From an uncultured Alphaproteobacteria bacterium (GTDB lineage: Bacteria; Pseudomonadota; Alphaproteobacteria; Rs-D84), in contig CALXWY010000003.1 of NCBI GenBank assembly GCA_944392535.1, forward strand, positions 62,001 through 126,000: a DNA stretch of 64,000 bases, read 5' to 3'. Below the pieces are notes generated by a model. It was not told the DNA's origin. It made no database searches and saw only the letters and a list, made by a program, of their open reading frames with translations. Positions 34,028-42,765 of this stretch are shown here, piece after piece. The translations under genes were made by a program, and so were the position numbers. Position 1 is the stretch's first letter; the number at the start of each line of letters is the position of its first letter.

Positions 34028-36613
34028 TTACATCACACCCAGTGGCAGATAGTCCAAAATCGCATCATCTGGGGTGGCGCATTTACCATTGCTTTCATAA
34101 CCATTTATTGGACATACCTGGTTTCCTGTTGTTGGTGCCTTGGTACACCAATTTTCCGATGGCTGGGATGATGTTATGGCGTCCGGACTGGAATATGCCG
34201 AAGAACACATTGCATCATTTGCAGCACTGGTAACAGGTACAGCGGCAACGCATTTTGGTGATTTGCCCCATTTGCTGCGACGGCCACCGTTTTCCCAGCA
34301 CAAACATGCGCCCCATGATTGGGTATCAACACTGGAATCATAGTCGCGCGGACACATGTATTCGCCGGTACCGACGGCATAGTATGTGGACAACGTTTTG
34401 TATTCCAGCGAGTCGGTAAATGTTGATTTGCAGAAATTGGTTTCATCGTACGCATCATATTTGATGATCTGGTATTCAACAAAGCGGCCTTGCAAGTTAT
34501 TACACTGGGTTGTTAACGAGTCAATGATTTGACTGTAAATTTCTGTGGCCACCCCGGTTGCGCGTGGTATCCGGTGATCTATTGGTGTGGAATTTGCGGT
34601 GGATGCGAATGTTCCGTATACTTGCTGGGCGCCATTTGATGCAACGACAAAATCACTTTCGCCACTGCGGTTGGCGTTGATTCTGTCAAATCCACCAAAT
34701 GCCTTGGTTATAATTTCGTCTGTATTGCATGTTTCTATGCTGGTCAGTTGTTCTGCGCATTTTGATAATATTACCTTGTTTCCATTTTTGTCATAATCGT
34801 ATAAAGTGAACCAATCCAGTGCGGTTCCAGATTGGAACAATCCACTGTACGGGTAATAGAAGTTTTCATAGTTTGTGCCACCAAAGTTGTCAAAGCATTG
34901 CTTTACAACGGCACGACATGCGGTTAATACATCTTCGTCTTTTCTGTTGTTTACATAATCAACGATAATGTCATTGCCGGTTTCGTTTTTGAACATCAGG
35001 TTGCAAGAATTGACATAATCTGTACACATTTCTTGGGTCAGTGCAATTTTGTCCGGTTGCAAAACAGTTGTATATTCACCGACCAAATCTGCCATTGCGG
35101 CGGTTAACCCACTTTCACTGTTTGTGTAACATGCGGTTATGAAATCAAAGCATCCTTGTTTGATTTCGCGAACCTTGGATTGTTGGGCATAGTATATGTC
35201 TAACATTGCCTTGTCCAGATATTCGGACCAAACTGTATCGGCCTGTTCCGTGCATTTATCCAGTGCGGGTTCAGCGAATTTCTTTACACGTTTTTCAAAA
35301 TTTTGTACGAATGGGCGATTTGTAATATTTTTTGCCAATTTTTGTTCGCTGGCTTCAACGCCATCGGCGAATTGTAACAATTCGCCCAATTCATAAAAGT
35401 TTTCAACACCGGCAATTGGGGAACCGGTTGATACATCAATGAATTCGCCATTGTCCAGACATTTATGATATCCGGCGCCACAAACTTCTTCACTTAATAT
35501 TGCAGATTCAACATTGGCGATACATGTTGCGATATCATCCGAGTTATGCTTTTGCCGGTTTTCAACGCGGGCTAAATCCAACAAAGCACTGCTTTCGCGG
35601 ACGGCAGATTTCATTTCTTTCTTTTTTAATTCAATCGCAGATGACACCGCGTTACAATCTTGTTCAATTGCCATCAGATATGCGGTAACGGCACGTTGCA
35701 ACTGGGCATCTGTACAATCGTCGCGTACAGCGTTTCGGCACTGGGGGTATACCGCATTATATAAATTCACGCCGTTATATGTGGCGATAACTTGGCCTGC
35801 ATCGGTCATGCCAAATGCATTTGTGGTATCAAATGCCAATGTAATGCTGTTCAGGTCGGAATATCGCCCACCCACCGACGAATCTTCGCCACGAATTGAA
35901 TTCATAATCGCCTGTAATAATTGTTTTGATGCAGATGTATCAGATGTTAATGCATTTTCCCCTTCGGATGCAGTTTTCATGGCCGTTGCCTGGGCCGCCG
36001 TCATTCCGACAACATCCAGGTTTTCGGTAAATACAGTTAATTGATCACTGGCATCTTGCATAACGTCACGTATTTCCGTCAAATCATATACGCGATCGCT
36101 GCAAGAACAACGGCGGTAATCATCATTTTTCAGTTCACAAAATTGGTCCATACATGTGAAATACGCAGTTTTGCATCGTTCGTATTCGGCACCAGTGCGC
36201 GTTTGCGACATCGCCGATGTTGTGTCATTGGTATCAGCCGCGCGGGCGACAACGTTCGCGTTGCTGGTTGTTGCTGTGCGCGCGTTTACTGTTGTGCGTC
36301 CAGAATCACGCGCCGCACCACGTGAATTGCCCTGGCGACTTATAACATTGCCGTTTTGCGCACGTGTTGATTGGGCTGATTGGCGGGGTGTGGTAACGCC
36401 ACGCGATATTACGGCCGAACGCGTGTTCGTGGCACCGGTGGATGTTGTGGAACGCGGTGTCGCGCCCGATGCGCGTGGTGTGGACACAGTGCGCGATTGT
36501 ACCGTGTTTGTATTTTGCGATTGCCGATTTGTTGCGTTTTCATCACGCACGGCCGCATCAGCAATGCCGATGAACGCTGCAAAAATCCCGATAAAATAAA
36601 GAATCTTCCTCAT
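34028..36613 (-). CDS. Large secreted protein with conserved-looking Cys motifs
   Basis: The 861-residue protein has a signal peptide (1-20, ending GIADA). A Ser/Thr/Arg/Asn-rich low-complexity region (about 21-140) follows, then an ordered region with about 40 cysteines. Recurrent motifs include CKTAYFTCMDQFCELK, RRCSCSDR, QCRNAVRDDC, CFDFITACY, CTDYVNSCN, CRAVVKQCF and, near the end, CPRDYDSS and CLCWENGG. Pairs of Cys seven or eight residues apart recur, so disulfide-linked helical hairpins are likely. No known family is recognised. It is divergent from the TMEM175-like gene and belongs with the other secreted proteins of this block. Confidence 0.75.
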   Translation of the reverse strand: MRKILYFIGIFAAFIGIADAAVRDENATNRQSQNTNTVQSRTVSTPRASGATPRSTTSTGATNTRSAVISRGVTTPRQSAQSTRAQNGNVISRQGNSRGAARDSGRTTVNARTATTSNANVVARAADTNDTTSAMSQTRTGAEYERCKTAYFTCMDQFCELKNDDYRRCSCSDRVYDLTEIRDVMQDASDQLTVFTENLDVVGMTAAQATAMKTASEGENALTSDTSASKQLLQAIMNSIRGEDSSVGGRYSDLNSITLAFDTTNAFGMTDAGQVIATYNGVNLYNAVYPQCRNAVRDDCTDAQLQRAVTAYLMAIEQDCNAVSSAIELKKKEMKSAVRESSALLDLARVENRQKHNSDDIATCIANVESAILSEEVCGAGYHKCLDNGEFIDVSTGSPIAGVENFYELGELLQFADGVEASEQKLAKNITNRPFVQNFEKRVKKFAEPALDKCTEQADTVWSEYLDKAMLDIYYAQQSKVREIKQGCFDFITACYTNSESGLTAAMADLVGEYTTVLQPDKIALTQEMCTDYVNSCNLMFKNETGNDIIVDYVNNRKDEDVLTACRAVVKQCFDNFGGTNYENFYYPYSGLFQSGTALDWFTLYDYDKNGNKVILSKCAEQLTSIETCNTDEIITKAFGGFDRINANRSGESDFVVASNGAQQVYGTFASTANSTPIDHRIPRATGVATEIYSQIIDSLTTQCNNLQGRFVEYQIIKYDAYDETNFCKSTFTDSLEYKTLSTYYAVGTGEYMCPRDYDSSVDTQSWGACLCWENGGRRSKWGKSPKCVAAVPVTSAANDAMCSSAYSSPDAITSSQPSENWCTKAPTTGNQVCPINGYESNGKCATPDDAILDYLPLGVM

Positions 36614-36725
36614 TTCTATGGAAATGGTAGCAAAATTGCAAAATTCAGGGCAAGTAAAATATGTGATTATTTACAAGAATTCTTTCTCGCAGACTTTTGT
36701 ACATCAATATGATAGCGTTGCCAGC

Positions 36726-37325
36726 ATGAATAAATCAAGACTTGAAGCGTTTAGTGATGGATTGTTTTCGGTTGTGATTACAATTATGGTGTTGGAATTA
36801 AATCCGCCTGGGGATGTTACGTGGCAATCACTGAAACCGCTGATACCCATATTCCTTAGTTATGTGTTAAGTTTTGTATATGGGGCAATTTTTTGGATAA
36901 ATCATCATCATTTATTGGCGGCAACGCGACGGATAAACAGCGCTGTATTATGGGCGAATTTGCTGTTCTTGTTTTGGTTGTCGTTGATACCATTTTTTAC
37001 CGCGTGGGTTGATGAAAATCATGCGGCGCCAATACCGGTGGCGGCATATGGGTTGGCATTATTTATGGTTGTTGCATCGTACAGAATACTGGAAATTGTT
37101 TTGTTTCGTATTCATGATACAGATGCGTTGCTGGTGCGAATATTACGCCCAGGACGACGGGAAAAGTTTTCAATGGTGGCGTTTTTGTTGGCGGTGCCAT
37201 TGGCGCTGGTACATCCGTTCATATCAATGGGGATATATATAGCCGTTGCCGCAATTTGGTTCTTGCCGGAACGGGGGCTGGAACGCGCGCTGATGCGGCG
37301 CGATATATGTGCCACGCAACAGTAA
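36726..37325 (+). CDS. TMEM175-family (DUF1211) potassium channel-like protein
   Basis: The 199-residue protein has six predicted helices and the family signature RLEAFSDGLFSVVITIMVLEL at the start (the FSDG motif lines the pore in TMEM175), followed by FLSYVLSF and FWINHHHL. Bacterial members form leaky K+ channels as tetramers. The ATG at 36726 is chosen by alignment to the RxxxFSDG start. No clear ribosome binding site is seen. tRNA genes follow. Confidence 0.9.
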   Translation: MNKSRLEAFSDGLFSVVITIMVLELNPPGDVTWQSLKPLIPIFLSYVLSFVYGAIFWINHHHLLAATRRINSAVLWANLLFLFWLSLIPFFTAWVDENHAAPIPVAAYGLALFMVVASYRILEIVLFRIHDTDALLVRILRPGRREKFSMVAFLLAVPLALVHPFISMGIYIAVAAIWFLPERGLERALMRRDICATQQ

Positions 37326-37378
37326 GATAATTTTTATGTTGCAAAATATTCAAACATAATATAATATACCATGGCGTC

Positions 37379-37465
37379 GCGGATATGGCGGAACTGGTAG
37401 ACGCGCTAGTTTCAGGTACTAGTGGCAGCAATGCCTTGGAGGTTCAAGTCCTCTTATCCGCACCA
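37379..37465 (+). tRNA. tRNA-Leu (anticodon CAG)
   Basis: Acceptor GCGGATA/TATCCGC, long variable arm, anticodon stem CTAGT/ACTAG with CAG in the loop, T-loop TTCAAGT and encoded CCA. It is the first of four clustered tRNAs. Confidence 0.95.
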
Positions 37466-37473
37466 AAGTTTTT

Positions 37474-37549
37474 GGGGTTGTAGCTCAGTTGATAGAGCGC
37501 TACGTTCGCATCGTAGAGGTCGTGGGTTTGAGTCCCATCAGCTCCACCA
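37474..37549 (+). tRNA. tRNA-Ala (anticodon CGC)
   Basis: Acceptor GGGGTTG/CAGCTCC contains the G3-U70 wobble pair that identifies alanine tRNAs. The anticodon stem CTACG/CGTAG encloses CGC, and CCA is encoded. It lies eight bases after tRNA-Leu(CAG), probably cotranscribed, and is followed by a terminator. Confidence 0.95.
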
Positions 37550-37560
37550 AAATTTTATTG

Positions 37561-37580
37561 CCGCCGTTTGGCGGTTTTTT
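37561..37580 (+). terminator. Terminator after tRNA-Ala
   Basis: CCGCC-GTTT-GGCGG followed by TTTTTT. Confidence 0.8.
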
Positions 37581-37581
37581 A

Positions 37582-37611
37582 TTGACAAGTATGCCACGCA
37601 CGCGGTAGTAT
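37582..37611 (+). promoter_or_regulatory. Promoter of tRNA-Leu(UAA)/tRNA-Val
   Basis: Perfect TTGACA (37582-37587), 18 bases, TAGTAT (37606-37611), 23 bases before the tRNA. Confidence 0.6.
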
Positions 37612-37634
37612 ATTACGCAGATTTTTTAAGTTCT

Positions 37635-37721
37635 GGGGATATGGCGGAATGGTAGACGCTGAGGACTTAAAATCCTTTGGTCATTGCGACCGTGTGGGTT
37701 CAAGTCCCACTATCCCCACCA
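37635..37721 (+). tRNA. tRNA-Leu (anticodon UAA)
   Basis: Acceptor GGGGATA/TATCCCC, anticodon loop CTTAAAA with TAA, long variable arm, T-loop TTCAAGT and encoded CCA. Confidence 0.95.
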
Positions 37722-37743
37722 CACAGGTTTTAACAATGGTATT

Positions 37744-37820
37744 GGATGAGTAGCTCAGTTGGTTAGAGCATCACGTTCACATCGTGGGGGTCGTTGGTTC
37801 AAGTCCAATCTCATCCACCA
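37744..37820 (+). tRNA. tRNA-Val (anticodon CAC)
   Basis: Acceptor GGATGAG/CTCATCC, anticodon loop TTCACAT with CAC, T-loop TTCAAGT and encoded CCA. It follows tRNA-Leu(UAA) by 22 bases. Confidence 0.95.
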
Positions 37821-37826
37821 ATGATA

Positions 37827-37854
37827 AAAATGCCCGCCGTTTGGCGGGCATTTT
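37827..37854. terminator. Terminator after tRNA-Val
   Basis: AAAATGCCCGCC / GGCGGGCATTTT with GTTT loop. It can also serve the convergent small secreted-protein gene. Confidence 0.8.
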
Positions 37855-37871
37855 GTTTGAATCTGGGGGGG

Positions 37872-38192
37872 CTATCTTAATCCCTTGGCGCGACAACACG
37901 CGGATGCTGCACTGCGCCAATCAGAATATTGTTTATGCGGATTGCGCAAATCTTGCCACGGTTGCCAACCATTGCATGACATGTTTTCGCCACGCTGGGT
38001 ACATTTCACATAACGACGCAATGTGCAGGTTTGATTTGATACCTTGCCCGTGTCAGTGGTGCACTTTACAACAACAGTTTGATTTTTTGCATCGTTTTTG
38101 CCCATTTCTTTGGATGACAATAACTGGTATGCATCAGCCGAGCATACAGATACAAAAATCATACACAATGCGATAAAGTATTTTTTTACCAT
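37872..38192 (-). CDS. Small secreted protein with six or so cysteines
   Basis: The 106-residue protein has a signal peptide (1-21, ending CSADAY) and a mature part with VKCTTDTG, QTCTLRRYVKC, MSCNGWQPW and ASACCRAKG. No family is recognised. It lies 59 bases downstream of the 570-residue secreted-protein gene on the same strand and could be the end of that operon. Confidence 0.7.
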   Translation of the reverse strand: MVKKYFIALCMIFVSVCSADAYQLLSSKEMGKNDAKNQTVVVKCTTDTGKVSNQTCTLRRYVKCTQRGENMSCNGWQPWQDLRNPHKQYSDWRSAASACCRAKGLR

Positions 38193-38251
38193 GGCGCGCT
38201 TCCTTTGTATTCAGATTATACAATATGTAAATAAAAAAATACAATTGGTTT

Positions 38252-39964
38252 TTATTCGGGATGGGTTTCGTGTGTTGTCCATGGTTCGTCATTCATAACC
38301 AGGTAATACAATTCGGCAAATTCTGTACCAGGGTTACGTATCACGGGGCGGACAACAAAAATATCAACATTGCATGCATGATTGCCCTGCTCTGATTGTA
38401 TTGCCATTAAATTAAAATGAAACTTATCTGCGAAATCCATTGCTTGCAGATACGCGGCATCGTCGTCAGACGGACTGACCGAATCACCGGCCCACATCAA
38501 CCACATTCCATGGTTTACAACATTTTCTTGGCCCTGTAAATCATCGGCCGACAGCAATGTCAGTGGTTTGAATTCAATGTCGTTTGTGAATTCACCAGTG
38601 CTGGTTTCGGTCCAATCATACATACCCCCAACAAATCGCAGGGCACCGTATATAAATCCGCCGGTCCTTTCCATACGGGCCAATGCGCCAATATTAGACA
38701 TTGTTGATTGAAATAACCAATCACGAATACGCCCAGAAAATGAACTGCTGCGTGCAATTTTTGTTGCGTTACGAATTTGGCGCCCACCAGTGTTGGCCGC
38801 CCGAACCGCACGCCATGCACGTGCGACAATGTTTCCGCGTTGTGCCGTGCGTAATCCGCGCAATGCCCGCCGGTATTGATTTAATGATGCGAATGTGTCT
38901 GATGCCTGGCGATAGCGACGCACGTCATCAGTATTTTCCAATGTGCGCATTGTTTGTGCGTAATTTTCAACTTCGGATAATTTGCGCGCGTACCCCGTTG
39001 CGTCGGCCACACGGTCAATTTGATTCAATTCGGACATTGCGCGCGCGTATTGTTGCGATGTGCGAATATAATTTGTTACAGATTCTGTTTGGCGCAATGT
39101 GCGCATTGTTTGGGTCAGTCCGTTTAACGTGCGGGATGCGCGTGCGGCCTTGGTCGTTCCCAGAATCGCAGTCCCAGTTCCCATTGTTGCAACGGTTATT
39201 GCAACGTCCAGTCCAATTTCCATATATGATATCCACCGTAAATCAGCGTCGCCGGCAACGTAATAATCATTTGTGTCATCTGGGATATTCACGGTTTCGT
39301 GCATCGCCAGATTTATCATTTCGCGATTACCGGTAATTGCAGATTTGCTGGTGCATCGGTTACCATGCGGAAATATTTTATCAATGTTGTCATTTATGTA
39401 CTGCATTGATATGGTGTTGTTTTTGCCGGGACCGATAAAGTCATCCAGACTGCCTGATTCAACAACCATTATTGCATACCATGCAGGGTCGGTATTCGTC
39501 CAAATGGAATCGTCGCCAGGCCCGCCAATAACTGGATTTGGATTATTGTCAGATGCCAGTGTGCGTCGTTCGGCCAATTTTATACGCTGGTTCAATATCT
39601 TTGGTTGTGTTTCATAGTTTATTTTGATATTGCGGCCAGTTGGAAATGTGTATTGTATCGTTTGTAATTTTATTGTTTCGTCATCAGATGCATTGGCAAA
39701 TTCAGGGCATGCAATTACGTGGCGCAGTACATCAGCATTTTGAAATGTTTGATATATCCATTGTTGGATTTTTGTTTCATCGTCTGATGCGTCAACGGTG
39801 TTTGCTGTTTTAGCCAGTGCATTTGCAAATACAGTGGTGGAACACGATGTGTCTGGTTGTGCTGTGTCGCGGTGTATGTCGGGTATTGGTGTATTATCTG
39901 CGCAAAGCGCCACATTTGTGGCGCCAACAAAAATAACAAAAAATGTCAAAATTTTTTGCAGCAT
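38252..39964 (-). CDS. Secreted protein with hydrophobic segment and Arg-rich helical region
   Basis: The 570-residue protein has a signal peptide (1-21). An N-terminal region contains a possible enzymatic or binding part (PNPVIGGPGDDSIWTNTDPAWYAIMVVESG). A glycine-rich hydrophobic segment (LDVAITVATMGTGTAILGT, about residue 255) leads into about 150 residues of Arg/Ala/Thr-rich amphipathic helix (TMRTLRQTES, YARKLSEVENYAQ, RALRGLRTAQRG). A C-terminal domain contains NVVNHGMWLMWAGD and HACNVDIFVVRP. No family is recognised. It starts three bases after the stop of the upstream secreted protein, in the A24-peptidase operon. Confidence 0.75.
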   Translation of the reverse strand: MLQKILTFFVIFVGATNVALCADNTPIPDIHRDTAQPDTSCSTTVFANALAKTANTVDASDDETKIQQWIYQTFQNADVLRHVIACPEFANASDDETIKLQTIQYTFPTGRNIKINYETQPKILNQRIKLAERRTLASDNNPNPVIGGPGDDSIWTNTDPAWYAIMVVESGSLDDFIGPGKNNTISMQYINDNIDKIFPHGNRCTSKSAITGNREMINLAMHETVNIPDDTNDYYVAGDADLRWISYMEIGLDVAITVATMGTGTAILGTTKAARASRTLNGLTQTMRTLRQTESVTNYIRTSQQYARAMSELNQIDRVADATGYARKLSEVENYAQTMRTLENTDDVRRYRQASDTFASLNQYRRALRGLRTAQRGNIVARAWRAVRAANTGGRQIRNATKIARSSSFSGRIRDWLFQSTMSNIGALARMERTGGFIYGALRFVGGMYDWTETSTGEFTNDIEFKPLTLLSADDLQGQENVVNHGMWLMWAGDSVSPSDDDAAYLQAMDFADKFHFNLMAIQSEQGNHACNVDIFVVRPVIRNPGTEFAELYYLVMNDEPWTTHETHPE

Positions 39965-39967
39965 TAA

Positions 39968-41281
39968 TTACAGTCCTGATACACTGCCGATTGATTGACC
40001 ACATGTATCAATGATGCGTTGGCGTTCGCTTGATATACGCCGTATCAATTCATCATATGGATCTTGTGTCGGATTATTCGGCTTTGTATATGGTGGAACC
40101 GGTACCGTTGTGCCCGATTGAACACATGTATTACCAGAACGTGTATAGCCATCAATACATGTCCATGTATAGCAAATATTTGTGGTGTCTGGAATATATT
40201 TTATATATGATTCAATTCCCACCGCAGGTTCTGTTTCGCCGGCACAGAAACGGGTTGTGCATTCGGGGGTCCAAAAATCGTTACGGAACATGCTTTGCGG
40301 CCAAGACGCTTCGGTATCAGACCATGTGGTGTTATCTTTCATTTTCCCTTGCAAGCATTGGCGGACCATTGGGGCAACAGGTGTCGGTGCAGCGGCATCG
40401 GCGGGTGCGCCACAAAACATATAATCACCAATGTTGGCCAGCCGTTCGCCCTTGTTGAATACGGTGTTGCAACATGTAAATTGTCCGGTTATCGGGTCGT
40501 ATAGACAATCTGTTTCTGAAAATAATTGGGATCCAGCAACCAGTCCACCAACCAGTGCGCCGGCACCAACGGCGGCCCCATATCCAATTTGACCAAGCAC
40601 AGGTATTGCATTGACCACAGCGGCCCCACCCGCAGCGGCGGTGGCGCCACTGACCACGCCCTGGACAACGTCGCCCCACGAATGTTCATCGTTACCAGAT
40701 GCGGCATTTATTACACCGGCGGTTCCCGCCACTGCGCCAACCGCACCCAGTGCCCCTGTTGCAAGATTGCGTGCATTTATGCGGGGGGCGCCCTGGTTTT
40801 GTGGGGATGTGTTCCCCGCTTGGGCTGGTGTGGTACCCGATGTTGTCGCGGATGTTGTATTCCCAGCAGCGGCGTTTGTGACGGCCGAACCGGCAGATGT
40901 GGCCCCAGCGGCGTTGGCACCTGTACCAGTGTTTGTGTTCCCCATGGGTGGAACAACGGGTGGAACATTGCCGGCGGATGTGGCACCGGCGGCAACATTT
41001 GTGTTACCTGTGACAGATGCGCCCGATGTTCGTTGTTGGGCCGGGATTGATTCATCAATGGATACAATTTTTGACCCGGCGGTGGCCGGTGCGTTAAGGC
41101 GCATCCCAGTGTCGCGATTACGATAATTTAATGTTTGGCCATCGTCACCAACGGTTAATGTTGCCTGGCGGGTTGTTTGCTGCCATGCATCTGGATTAGA
41201 AATATTTGATATATCCAGTGCAAACGCCGATGATGTTGCGAATAATGCCACGACAGTGAAAGAAGCAATTTGATGTTTCAT
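39968..41281 (-). CDS. Secreted protein with glycine-zipper region and Cys-rich tail
   Basis: The 437-residue protein has a signal peptide (1-22, ending SAFALD), a short folded part and a Gly/Ala/Asn/Thr-rich linker (about 85-170). A long small-residue hydrophobic stretch with GxxxG spacing (LATGALGAVGAVAGTAGV, then GYGAAVGAGALVGGLVAG, about 170-270) resembles glycine-zipper membrane-inserting segments. The C-terminal part is Cys-rich (CLYDPITGQFTCC, CFCxGE-like pairs, CYTWTCIDGYTRSGNTC). No family is recognised. It lies between two other secreted-protein genes with three-base gaps, so it is part of one operon. Confidence 0.75.
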   Translation of the reverse strand: MKHQIASFTVVALFATSSAFALDISNISNPDAWQQTTRQATLTVGDDGQTLNYRNRDTGMRLNAPATAGSKIVSIDESIPAQQRTSGASVTGNTNVAAGATSAGNVPPVVPPMGNTNTGTGANAAGATSAGSAVTNAAAGNTTSATTSGTTPAQAGNTSPQNQGAPRINARNLATGALGAVGAVAGTAGVINAASGNDEHSWGDVVQGVVSGATAAAGGAAVVNAIPVLGQIGYGAAVGAGALVGGLVAGSQLFSETDCLYDPITGQFTCCNTVFNKGERLANIGDYMFCGAPADAAAPTPVAPMVRQCLQGKMKDNTTWSDTEASWPQSMFRNDFWTPECTTRFCAGETEPAVGIESYIKYIPDTTNICYTWTCIDGYTRSGNTCVQSGTTVPVPPYTKPNNPTQDPYDELIRRISSERQRIIDTCGQSIGSVSGL

Positions 41282-41284
41282 ATT

Positions 41285-42190
41285 TTAATACTTTCCATTT
41301 AATTGGGCCAGACAATCTGAAATTGGAATCCCAGAATCACGACATTTTTGCGCCGTTGCCAAATCTGCATCAATTATAGACAGGCGGGCGATTTCCTTGG
41401 TACAGAATGCGTTTACGCGGTTATTGTAATCTTCTTCGCTTTCAATGGTTATTGTGCGATATGCGGATGCGTCTTTGTACGGGGCGTATCCTGCCGCGTC
41501 ATTTTGCATGCGTTCGGTAAATGATAAATCCGCCGCCGTTGTGGGAAATGCCGTTGCCACCAACACAGAATCACCGGTGCTGTTCGCAGATTGTAAATTT
41601 TTTAATTCTTGTTCGCGTTGTAATTTTTCCAGTGCCCATGGTTCGCCGTTCCATACCGGTAACTGTTGCTGGTACGGGTTTTGAAACTGAACCCCCTGTT
41701 GCGTTGCCGCGGTATTCGGACCGGTTGCCGTTGGGAATGCAACCGTCGTTCCAGTTGGCGCCGCAATCGCATTTTCAGATACGTATTTTTCAAATTCAGT
41801 ATCAATATATCCGCCACATGGTGTTACATAGTTATGATTTGGTAAACTGGCCAATTGGACGGTCAGTGTCGGGCGGGCGTCATCCACGTCCACACCAACG
41901 CAATTATTGCGCGACGCACAGTATGATGCCACCAGTGCACCGACAATCGCCTGGCAATCAGCGGTTGATACGTCAGTACCCTGGACATATACGGGAACCG
42001 GCATGCGTTGGTTATACGGACTGTCCGGGTTCCAGAATGGATTTGATGAATAATTCTGTACGTTCTGTATCTGGCCATACTGGGAAAATGGCGACGGTGT
42101 CGTTGTTGTATTAATCGTTGTCGCAGTGGCCGAATTCATTATCCCGACAATAAATGCGCACACAGATGCAGATAAAATACGTATTTTCAT
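41285..42190 (-). CDS. Secreted protein, first cargo of the A24-peptidase operon
   Basis: The 301-residue protein has a signal peptide (about 1-24, ending NSATATT). A Pro/Asn/Tyr/Gln-rich region is followed by a segment with two Cys pairs (DCQAIVGALVASYCASRNNC, then CGG) and a C-terminal helical part with two more Cys pairs (AFCTKEIARL, QKCRDSG). No prepilin-type cleavage site is seen at its N-terminus. Start 42190 has a run of six Gs eight bases upstream and is preferred to the in-frame codon at 42220. It begins 34 bases after the A24 peptidase stop. Confidence 0.75.
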   Translation of the reverse strand: MKIRILSASVCAFIVGIMNSATATTINTTTTPSPFSQYGQIQNVQNYSSNPFWNPDSPYNQRMPVPVYVQGTDVSTADCQAIVGALVASYCASRNNCVGVDVDDARPTLTVQLASLPNHNYVTPCGGYIDTEFEKYVSENAIAAPTGTTVAFPTATGPNTAATQQGVQFQNPYQQQLPVWNGEPWALEKLQREQELKNLQSANSTGDSVLVATAFPTTAADLSFTERMQNDAAGYAPYKDASAYRTITIESEEDYNNRVNAFCTKEIARLSIIDADLATAQKCRDSGIPISDCLAQLNGKY

Positions 42191-42224
42191 TCCCCCCGTC
42201 CATTTTTTTCTTTGTTTCATAGTA

Positions 42225-42692
42225 TTATATCAAAAACCAGATTATAATTAAAGACAAAATTCCACCACCGATAAAGAAAGGTGCAAACGGGATGTATTTT
42301 TGTTTTCGGGTTCCGCCCCATAACAATCCGGCAATACATGCCAAGGCCAGCGCGATTGCCAGTCCTGTTGTCCCCAACCATAATCCGCCCACAGATATTA
42401 ATTTTATATCCCCCATTCCGATCGGAATATCGGACTTGTTGTGGTGTTTGTTTCGCATGCTGAATATCAAACCAATTAATGTGGTTAATACGTATCCAAA
42501 GATAGCGGCGATTATGGCGTCGGCAATATCAATCGGCCACGGAAAGAAATTTATGATTGTTAATCCAATCAGCATCATCGGAAACAGGTATGCGTCGGGG
42601 ATAATTCTGCGCCGCCAATCAGCAACAGAAATGCGCCATGCGCACCATGTGGCTGTGACCAGTAATAAAACAAAAAAGATGGTATAAAACAT
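42225..42692 (-). CDS. A24 prepilin-type peptidase (CpaA/TadV-like)
   Basis: The 155-residue polytopic membrane aspartic peptidase has about five helices. The catalytic aspartates are both present, one in WRISVADWRRRIIPD (about residue 25-33) and one in IGMGDIKL (about 93). Family members cut class III signal peptides of type IV or Flp pilins, and some act as preflagellin or other processing peptidases. The N-terminal methyltransferase domain of PilD is missing, as in CpaA/TadV. No pilin, ATPase or secretin gene is visible nearby. Instead it leads an operon of at least three secreted proteins. It is divergent from gcrA. Confidence 0.9.
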   Translation of the reverse strand: MFYTIFFVLLLVTATWCAWRISVADWRRRIIPDAYLFPMMLIGLTIINFFPWPIDIADAIIAAIFGYVLTTLIGLIFSMRNKHHNKSDIPIGMGDIKLISVGGLWLGTTGLAIALALACIAGLLWGGTRKQKYIPFAPFFIGGGILSLIIIWFLI

Positions 42693-42703
42693 ATTTTTCC
42701 CCC

Positions 42704-42733
42704 TTGCCTTTCGATTCGAATTTATGTTACAAT
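42704..42733 (+). promoter_or_regulatory. Promoter of gcrA
   Basis: TTGCCT (42704-42709), 18 bases, TACAAT (42728-42733); AAGGA then precedes the ATG at 42766. It lies in the divergent space with the A24 peptidase. Confidence 0.5.
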
Positions 42734-42765
42734 TATGTCAGTATGTATAACAAGGATTTTTTGAA

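Noticed and set aside
38252..42692. Complete type IV or Tad pilus locus
   Set aside because: Only the peptidase is present. No pilin N-terminus, ATPase, platform protein or secretin is visible.
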